A DNA stretch of 11,107 bases, from contig CAYLZN010000194.1 of the NCBI GenBank assembly GCA_964387935.1, forward strand, positions 1-11,107. Reading direction: 5' to 3'. Of the stretch, positions 6,676 through 11,107 are shown in pieces. Under the pieces are notes generated by a model that had not been told where the DNA came from, searched no databases, and saw only the letters and a program-made list of their open reading frames with translations. Numbering within the stretch: the first letter of the stretch is position 1; each line of letters begins with the position of its first letter. The translations under genes were made by a program, and so were the position numbers. This stretch comes from CAYLZN01 sp964387935 (GTDB lineage Bacteria; Acidobacteriota; Vicinamibacteria; Vicinamibacterales; JAFNAJ01).

Positions 6676-7833
6676 GTGAAACGACTTCGCGTTGGCGTGA
6701 TTTATGGTGGCCGCTCGGGCGAACACGAGGTGTCGCTCGCGTCGGCCGCAGCGGTCGTCTCGAACCTCGACCGCAGCCGCTACGAACCGGTGTCGATCCG
6801 GATCGAGCGCGACGGCCGCTGGACGCTGGCCGACAAGCCCCCGTCGGCGACGCGTGCGGCCGACGTCATCGAACAGGCGCGGCTCGAAGCCGCCCGCTCC
6901 GTGCGGAGTCTGCGGGAGGTGCATCTCATCGCCAGGCCCGGGCCGGAGACGATCCTGGCCATCGACCGGCAGTCGGGGGAGACGACGCTCGAAACCGCGC
7001 GGATCACGGGCCTCGGACTCGACGTGATCTTCCCCGTGCTCCACGGGCCCTACGGCGAAGACGGCACGGTGCAGGGCCTGCTGGAACTGGCCAACGTGCC
7101 GTACGTCGGCGCCGGCGTCCTGGCCTCGGCGCTCGGGATGGACAAGGCGGTCATGAAGGTCGTGTTCGCAGCCCGCGGCCTGGCCGTGCCCGACTACGTG
7201 GTCGTGCGCCGCAAGGACTGGCTCGCCCAACCCAAGGGCGTCGCGGCGCGGGTGCTGGAAGCGCTCCCGCTGCCGGTGTTCGTCAAGCCGGCCAACCTGG
7301 GCTCGAGCGTGGGCATCTCGAAGGTGAAGCAGCCTCGGGACCTCGAGGCCGCACTCTCGCTCGCCGCCGAGTTCGACCGCAAGCTCGTCGTCGAGGCGGC
7401 CGTTCCCCATGCGAGGGAGATCGAATGTGCGGTCCTCGGCAACGACGCACCCGAGGCCTCGGTGCCGGGCGAGATCATCCCGTCGCGGGAGTTCTACGAC
7501 TACGAGGCCAAGTACCTCGATGACGGGTCCGAGCTGGTGATCCCGGCCGACCTCGCGCCCGAGCAGGTCGCCTCGGTCAGGTCCATGGCCGTCGAGGCGT
7601 TCCTGGCCGTGGACGCTGCGGGCATGGCGCGCGTGGACTTCCTCGTCAACCGCGAGAGCGGAGAGATCTTCCTGAACGAGATCAACACGATCCCCGGGTT
7701 CACGACGATTTCGATGTACGCCAAGCTCTGGGAGGCGAGCGGGGTGCCCTACCCCGTCCTGCTGGACCGCCTGATCGCGCTGGCCCTGGAGCGTCACACG
7801 GAGAAGCAGGCGCTGCGGACGAGCGCGCTCTGA
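6676..7833 (+). CDS. ddl: D-alanine--D-alanine ligase
   Basis: This cytoplasmic ATP-grasp enzyme joins two D-alanines for the peptidoglycan stem peptide. The 385-residue length is in the longer (DdlA-like) class. Motifs in order are VIYGGRSGEHEVSLAS (8-23), FPVLHGPYGEDGTVQGLLEL (119-138), VGAGVLASALGMDKAVMK (144-161), VFVKPANLGSSVGISKV (201-217), YDYEAKYLDD (274-283, the omega loop with the Tyr expected in D-Ala-D-Ala rather than VanA-type ligases), MARVDFLV (317-324) and IFLNEINTIPGFTTISMYAK (331-350), which carries metal and substrate ligands. The start is GTG at 6676 with AGGA about 10 bases upstream. It heads a short plus-strand unit with the TPR gene 11 bases downstream. Confidence 0.97.
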   Translation: MKRLRVGVIYGGRSGEHEVSLASAAAVVSNLDRSRYEPVSIRIERDGRWTLADKPPSATRAADVIEQARLEAARSVRSLREVHLIARPGPETILAIDRQSGETTLETARITGLGLDVIFPVLHGPYGEDGTVQGLLELANVPYVGAGVLASALGMDKAVMKVVFAARGLAVPDYVVVRRKDWLAQPKGVAARVLEALPLPVFVKPANLGSSVGISKVKQPRDLEAALSLAAEFDRKLVVEAAVPHAREIECAVLGNDAPEASVPGEIIPSREFYDYEAKYLDDGSELVIPADLAPEQVASVRSMAVEAFLAVDAAGMARVDFLVNRESGEIFLNEINTIPGFTTISMYAKLWEASGVPYPVLLDRLIALALERHTEKQALRTSAL

Positions 7834-7835
7834 GG
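7832..7835 (+). promoter_or_regulatory. Ribosome binding site for the TPR gene, inside the ddl stop
   Basis: GAGG shares two bases with the ddl TGA stop codon and lies 9 bases before the GTG at 7845. It supports that start and suggests that terminating ddl ribosomes may reinitiate on the next gene. Confidence 0.55.
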
Positions 7836-7844
7836 CCGGCCGAC

Positions 7845-9410
7845 GTGGGACGCCCCGCCGCGCTCCGGCCAGGTCGCCTGACGGCCGCGGCGGTCGCCCT
7901 GGGCCTGCTCCTGAGCCCTCGCGGCGCAGCGACTCAACCGGCCGGGCCCCTCACCGGTGCGGCCCAGCTCTCGCGCATCTACGATCTGATTCTCGACGCC
8001 CGCTTCGGCGATGCGGAGCGGGCGCTCGCGGACTGCCGAGGGGCGCCGCGGGAAGCATGCCTGGTGCTCGACGCGACGCGGGTCTGGTGGGAGATCCAGG
8101 TCGACCCGCACAGCCGGTCGCGCGATGCCCTGTTTGCGCAGCGTGTCGACGCCGCCATCCGGGCGAGCGAGGCGTGGGTGGGACGGGAGCCGCGGCGGGC
8201 GGAGGCCTGGTTCTACACCGGCGCGGCGTACGGCGCGCGCGTGCAGTGGCGCGTCCTGCGACTCGAACGGCTCGCGGCCGCTCGGGACGGCAAGCGCATC
8301 AAGGACGCGCTCGACACGACCCTGCGTCTCGACCCGCGCCTCGAAGACGCCAACTTCGGCATCGGGCTCTACCAGTACTACGCCGCCGTGGCGCCGGCCG
8401 TCGCGAAATTCCTGCGGTGGTTGCTGCTGCTGCCCGGGGGCAGCACGAGCGAGGGCCTGGCGCGGATGCTGCGCGCGCGCGATCGCGGGCAGCTGATGCG
8501 GGGGGAAGCCGACTACCAGATTCACGTGATCTACCTCTGGTACGAGGGCAAGTTCCCCGAGGCGCTGGCGATCGCGCAGGATCTGGCGGCGCGCTACCCG
8601 GGCAACCCCCTGTTCGTGCAGACGATCGGTGACGTGCACGACGTGTACTTCCACGACCCCTCCTCGAGTGCGCGCGCCTACGACCGGATGCTCGCGCTGG
8701 CGCGCCAGGGCAGGCTCAACGAGAGCCGGCTCGCTGAAATGCAGGCACGCCTCGGCCTGGCCAGGCAACTCGATGTCCTGTACGAAAGCGACCGGGCGCT
8801 CGAGCATGCCCGGGTCGTCAGCGCGGCGAACCCGGTCGCGCCGTACTCCGCAGCGGCTCTGGCCTGGCTGCTCGCGGGGCGTGCCCAGGCGAGGATGGGC
8901 GAGCGGGCACAGGCCGAGACGTCGTTTGCGCAGGCGCTCGCGCGCACGCCCGCCGACGACCCCCTGGGGATTCGCGCGGCCGTGCGCCAGGCGCGCGGCG
9001 CGCGCAGCGACGCGACCGCCGCGGAGGTCTACCGGCTCGCGCTCGGCGGATGGCGGGCGTACCAGCGGGGCGACCTCGCCGAAGCGGACGCGGCGCTGTC
9101 ACGTGCCGCCGCACGTCGCCCGGGGGATACCGTGACGCGCTATCGGTACAGCCGCGTGCTCGCGGCCCGCGGTGACGTCGCCGGCGCACGGCGCGAACTC
9201 GAAGCCGTGGCCGGCGCGGGCGCGACGACACCGCCCTTCGTGTTCGCCGAGGCGTGCGTCGACCTGGCCGTCGTGGCCGAAGCCAGGGGCGAGGTGGCGC
9301 GCGCGCTCGAGCTCTTCGACCGCGCAGCGAAGACGTTCGGTGCGGACGCCGACACGCGAGCGCGAGCACGACGGGAGGCCGCGAGGGTGCGCGCGCGACG
9401 CGAGGAGTGA
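7845..9410 (+). CDS. Secreted TPR-type protein of unknown function
   Basis: This 521-residue protein has an N-terminal signal peptide: Arg10-Arg11 region, hydrophobic core TAAAVALGLLLS at 13-24, and likely cleavage around residue 29. It should act in the periplasm or be exported. The remainder is alpha-helical with degenerate tetratricopeptide-like repeats, clearest at 229-252 (IYLWYEGKFPEALAIAQDLA), 339-370 and 403-428 (WRAYQRGDLAEADAALSRAA), continuing to about 500. It ends in a very Arg/Ala-rich helix (505-521). The 45-90 part, with Cys64, Cys72 and a WWEIQVDP segment, looks like a distinct conserved head. I recognise no enzymatic motif. The GTG start at 7845 is supported by GAGG 9 bases upstream. 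The 11-base gap to ddl implies co-transcription, but the partner proteins are unknown. Confidence 0.8.
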   Translation: MGRPAALRPGRLTAAAVALGLLLSPRGAATQPAGPLTGAAQLSRIYDLILDARFGDAERALADCRGAPREACLVLDATRVWWEIQVDPHSRSRDALFAQRVDAAIRASEAWVGREPRRAEAWFYTGAAYGARVQWRVLRLERLAAARDGKRIKDALDTTLRLDPRLEDANFGIGLYQYYAAVAPAVAKFLRWLLLLPGGSTSEGLARMLRARDRGQLMRGEADYQIHVIYLWYEGKFPEALAIAQDLAARYPGNPLFVQTIGDVHDVYFHDPSSSARAYDRMLALARQGRLNESRLAEMQARLGLARQLDVLYESDRALEHARVVSAANPVAPYSAAALAWLLAGRAQARMGERAQAETSFAQALARTPADDPLGIRAAVRQARGARSDATAAEVYRLALGGWRAYQRGDLAEADAALSRAAARRPGDTVTRYRYSRVLAARGDVAGARRELEAVAGAGATTPPFVFAEACVDLAVVAEARGEVARALELFDRAAKTFGADADTRARARREAARVRARREE

Positions 9411-9424
9411 TCGCGCGCGATCAC
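9407..9424. repeat. Perfect 18-bp palindrome at the TPR gene stop codon
   Basis: GTGATCGCGCGCGATCAC is self-complementary over all 18 bases and contains the TGA stop codon. Flanking CGAG (9401-9404) and CTCG (9425-9428) can extend the stem past a 2-base bulge. As RNA it would fold to a strong hairpin without a U-run. It could act as a 3'-end stabiliser, a factor-dependent termination aid or a protein-binding site; the sequence does not decide between these. Confidence 0.6.
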
Positions 9425-9550
9425 CTCGCCCTACAGAAGACGCGCGCAGAAGCCGATGGAGGATCGAGGATGTGATGTGGATGGACGCCGCGTCGCGCAC
9501 GCGTGACGAATGTTCGCGCCGCGCGCGCGGCGACCGCTGAGGAGCGCGTG
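9425..9550. other. Intergenic stretch without a recognisable gene
   Basis: Between the palindrome at the TPR stop and the inverted repeat at 9551 I see no coding sequence with start, ribosome binding site and plausible composition. The stretch is GC-rich with several CGCG/GCGC runs (for example around 9528-9540). It is the left part of the roughly 290-base gap before the small basic gene. Confidence 0.5.
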
Positions 9551-9568
9551 GATCTTTGACAAAAGATC
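9551..9568. promoter_or_regulatory. Inverted repeat upstream of the promoter, candidate operator
   Basis: GATCTTT-GACA-AAAGATC has perfect 7-bp arms with a 4-base centre. Its right end is 11 bases before the -35 hexamer of the promoter at 9580-9607. The repeat itself contains a second TTGACA (9556-9561), exactly 24 bases before the -35. Position and symmetry fit a regulator-binding site. A terminator role is less likely because no T-run follows. Confidence 0.45.
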
Positions 9569-9579
9569 CTACTTTGTGC

Positions 9580-9607
9580 TTGACAGTGTCGATTTCTCAT
9601 CCATAAT
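9580..9607 (+). promoter_or_regulatory. Strong sigma-70-like promoter for the small basic gene
   Basis: A perfect -35 TTGACA (9580-9585) is followed by a 16-base spacer and CATAAT (9602-9607), matching the -10 consensus at 5 of 6 positions. Start of transcription is expected near 9614. The local AT-rich composition stands out against the GC-rich surroundings. The -35 context GCTTGACAG is identical to that of the hppA promoter on the other strand. Confidence 0.75.
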
Positions 9608-9613
9608 CTACAT

Positions 9614-9703
9614 CTCGTATGAGGGAGTAGGGCTCAGCCTACAGGTCGTGATGTGCGGCCTGCCTGGCGAACAAGTGCGGCCCGAGAATCCCGAGGAGGC
9701 TGA
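9614..9703 (+). promoter_or_regulatory. Long leader with small hairpin and mini-ORF
   Basis: About 90 bases separate the predicted transcription start from the ATG at 9704, longer than the gene they precede. The leader holds a three-codon reading frame (ATG at 9619, stop TAG at 9628-9630), a 5-bp inverted repeat GTAGG/CCTAC with a 6-base loop (9627-9642), and an 8-base direct repeat GTGCGGCC (9653-9660 and 9675-9682). It may contribute post-transcriptional control. I recognise no known riboswitch class. Confidence 0.35.
9694..9699 (+). promoter_or_regulatory. Ribosome binding site of the small basic gene
   Basis: An exact AGGAGG lies 4 bases before the ATG at 9704. It is the best match to the Shine-Dalgarno consensus that I noticed in the window and a main reason to accept so short a gene. 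The spacing is at the short end of normal. Confidence 0.75.
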
Positions 9704-9790
9704 ATGGCTAAGGCTGCGAAGAAGGCTGCTCCGAAGAAGGCGAAGAAGGCCACGAAGAAGACCAAGAAGGCCGTCGCCAAGAAGCGCTAG
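9704..9790 (+). CDS. 28-residue lysine/alanine-rich basic peptide
   Basis: The product starts MAKAAKKAAPKKAKK and ends AVAKKR: 13 Lys, 1 Arg, 9 Ala and no acidic or aromatic residue, so it is extremely basic. Its PKKAKKA-type repeats resemble the C-terminal tails of histone H1-like bacterial proteins (for example chlamydial Hc proteins, AlgP and the tails of some HU proteins), but there is no globular domain. It is not a fragment by its context: it has a near-consensus promoter (9580-9607), an exact AGGAGG ribosome binding site, and an intrinsic terminator about 20 bases after the TAG stop. A role in binding DNA, RNA or another polyanion is inference from charge. Such a short gene is easily missed by gene callers. 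It could alternatively be the coding part of a dual-function small RNA. Confidence 0.78.
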   Translation: MAKAAKKAAPKKAKKATKKTKKAVAKKR

Positions 9791-9810
9791 GTCGCTTCTC
9801 GTTCTGGCAG

Positions 9811-9847
9811 CGGGGGTGGAGCCAACGGCACACCCCCGTCTTTTTTT
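9811..9847 (+). terminator. Intrinsic terminator of the small basic gene
   Basis: CGGGGGTG (9811-9818) pairs perfectly with CACCCCCG (9831-9838). An inner GCC/GGC stem (9821-9823 with 9827-9829) closes the loop, and seven T residues (9841-9847) follow. On the minus strand no T-run follows the hairpin, so it works for the plus strand only. The next 49 bases to the stop codon of the convergent gene at 9897 hold nothing I recognise. Confidence 0.92.
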
Positions 9848-9896
9848 GTACGACTGGTTTTTGTGCGACGCGTGCGGCAGGCCGCGCGCGCGCCCC

Positions 9897-11107
9897 TCAG
9901 GACGTCGGGGGCTGCACCCCATCCCACACGCGCACTCGCGTGATCACGTCCCACCGCTCCAGTCGATCGACGACGTCCATGCCCGCCACGACAGCGCCGA
10001 AGACCGTGTAGCGACCATCCAGGTGCGGCTGCGGGCCGTGCGTGATGAAGAACTGGCTGCCCCCCGTGTCCGCCCAGTCGAGGGCCATGCCAACCGTGCC
10101 CCGCAGGTAGGGGCGCTCGTTCAGTTCGTCGCGGAGCGTGCGGCCCGGTCCCCCCTCGCCGTCGCCACGGGGATCGCCGGCCTGCACCACGAAGTTCGGC
10201 ACCACCCGGTGGATGGCGAGGCCGTCGAAGAACCCGCGTCGGGCCAGCGCCACGAAGTTCGCGCAGGTCAGCGGCGCGTCGAGGACGAAGAGCTCGAGCT
10301 GGATCGTGCCACGGTCCGTCTCGAGGTAGACCTGCGGCGAGAACGCCGGAGCCAAGAGCGCCGCCGTCCCGTGGTCGATCTCCGGCGCCGTGGGTGCGGG
10401 TCTGATCCGCATCGGGTCCACCTGCGGGTCGGTCTCGCGCAGCAGGCGCCAGGCGTGCAGGCGCACCGCCCAGTCGGGGTCGGCGAGCGCGGCCTCGAGG
10501 GTGGGCCTGGCCTCGCGCGCCCCGTAGCGCGCGAGAGCCGCCAGCGCGGCCGCCCGCGCCACGTAGCTGTCATCGCGTCTCCCACGCTCCCACGCGTCCC
10601 GAAGCCAGGCCTCTCCGCCGGCGGGCCGCGTGTCCCCGATGACCGTCGCCGCCGCGGCCCTGAGCGCGAGGTCGTCGTAAACGAGCAACTGGCGAGCGCG
10701 CGCGACGACCTCGGGGGCGTCAAGCGCGGCTAGCGCACGCAGCGCCGCCGCCGCAACACGGGCATCGTCGTCGCGCAGGAGCTGGCCGAGACGCACCTCT
10801 GCGCGCTCACGCTCGATCGTGCCGAGCGCCTGGGCCAGGTCCACCCGGACCTGCCACGCGGGATCCGCGTCGAGCCCGGAGAGCACGGTGATGAACGTGT
10901 CCGGGTCGGACGCGGCGATCGCGATGAGGGCGGCCCCGCGGACCGCCGGCACCGGGTGCCCCAGGAAATCGACCAGGTCCTCGAGCGCCGCGCGGTGCTT
11001 GATCCGGCCCAGCGCGGTGACGACCTCGACCCGGGTGCCGTGATCCAGCCGCGCGTCGCGCAACAGGCGCCGGAGGACCGGCACCGCCTCGGGGGCGCCA
11101 ATCCGTC
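9897..11107 (-). CDS. HEAT-repeat protein with C-terminal cyclophilin domain (partial)
   Basis: 402 residues are visible; the reading frame is open to the right edge, so the N-terminus is missing. Visible residues 1 to about 225 are repeated Ala/Leu/Arg-rich helical pairs of HEAT type (for example HPVPAVRGAALIAIA and DPDWAVRLHAWRLL). Residues about 258-396 are a cyclophilin-type peptidyl-prolyl isomerase domain. It starts YLETDRGTIQLELF and contains AIHRVVPNFVVQAGDP (Arg300, Phe305 and Gln308 in the positions of the catalytic Arg, Phe and Gln), GSQFFIT and HLDGRYTVFGAVV. The active-site residues I can check are retained, so it should be active. The HEAT part probably serves protein binding. 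No promoter is visible because the start is outside. Export cannot be judged without the N-terminus. It converges on the small basic gene. Confidence 0.92.
   Translation of the reverse strand, partial: RIGAPEAVPVLRRLLRDARLDHGTRVEVVTALGRIKHRAALEDLVDFLGHPVPAVRGAALIAIAASDPDTFITVLSGLDADPAWQVRVDLAQALGTIERERAEVRLGQLLRDDDARVAAAALRALAALDAPEVVARARQLLVYDDLALRAAAATVIGDTRPAGGEAWLRDAWERGRRDDSYVARAAALAALARYGAREARPTLEAALADPDWAVRLHAWRLLRETDPQVDPMRIRPAPTAPEIDHGTAALLAPAFSPQVYLETDRGTIQLELFVLDAPLTCANFVALARRGFFDGLAIHRVVPNFVVQAGDPRGDGEGGPGRTLRDELNERPYLRGTVGMALDWADTGGSQFFITHGPQPHLDGRYTVFGAVVAGMDVVDRLERWDVITRVRVWDGVQPPTS

Noticed and set aside
5979..7523. A 514-codon plus-strand open frame crossing the tgt/ddl spacer
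   Set aside because: It is opposite tgt and out of frame with ddl. It is Arg/Gly-rich with no ribosome binding site or recognisable domain.
6421..7797. A 458-codon minus-strand open frame opposite ddl
   Set aside because: It is antisense to ddl, which has every family motif. Its own translation is His/Arg/Asp-rich with no motif, and its last part overlaps the tgt start in another frame.
9627..9642. Leader hairpin as an attenuator or riboswitch
   Set aside because: The stem is only 5 bp, there is no T-run or competing structure, and no known riboswitch consensus is recognisable. It is reported only as part of the leader.
9510..10733. A 407-codon plus-strand open frame spanning the small gene, its terminator and the antisense of the cyclophilin gene
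   Set aside because: It would read through an intrinsic terminator and consists of Arg-rich nonsense, while the opposite strand encodes clear HEAT and cyclophilin motifs.
1..11107. CRISPR arrays, tRNA or rRNA genes, insertion sequences, prophage or toxin-antitoxin modules
   Set aside because: I saw no regularly spaced repeats, tRNA-like cloverleaf, transposase motif or terminal repeats. The window reads as core chromosome.

Overview
The window is GC-rich bacterial chromosome, densely packed with housekeeping genes. I see no mobile element, CRISPR array, tRNA or rRNA. The base composition, the Gram-negative type envelope functions, a tgt-yajC-secD-secF cluster, a membrane pyrophosphatase and a HEAT-repeat/cyclophilin fusion would fit an Acidobacteriota-like organism (possibly Vicinamibacteria). 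That placement is inference from gene content and general familiarity, not a database result.

Layout. Positions 1-859 (minus) hold the N-terminal part of a membrane-bound ion-pumping pyrophosphatase (hppA), cut by the window edge, with a good promoter just upstream. Positions 1011-6602 (minus) form one tightly packed run read as tgt -> yajC -> secD -> secF -> uppP -> DUF502 protein. Two of its junctions are 4-base stop/start overlaps (tgt/yajC and secF/uppP), and the other gaps are 12 to 35 bases. A 73-base divergent spacer at 6603-6675 separates this run from ddl (6676-7833, plus). ddl is followed after 11 bases by a secreted TPR-type protein (7845-9410, plus) whose ribosome binding site overlaps the ddl stop codon. 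Beyond its stop lies a roughly 290-base AT-richer spacer. It carries two inverted repeats and a near-consensus promoter driving a 28-residue lysine/alanine-rich peptide (9704-9790, plus), which is closed by a textbook intrinsic terminator. From 9897 to the right edge (minus) is a partial HEAT-repeat protein ending in a cyclophilin-type peptidyl-prolyl isomerase domain.

How the genes fit together. The minus-strand run links tRNA queuosine modification (tgt) with the Sec accessory complex (YajC-SecD-SecF) and lipid-carrier recycling for cell-wall synthesis (UppP). The divergent ddl makes D-Ala-D-Ala for the same wall. SecDF uses the ion gradient across the inner membrane, and the pyrophosphatase can help build that gradient. 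The theme is envelope biogenesis and energetics.

The least ordinary item is the tiny lysine/alanine-rich gene. It resembles the basic tail of histone H1-like bacterial proteins but stands alone, with its own consensus-like promoter, an exact AGGAGG ribosome binding site and a terminator. A palindrome next to its promoter is a candidate operator.
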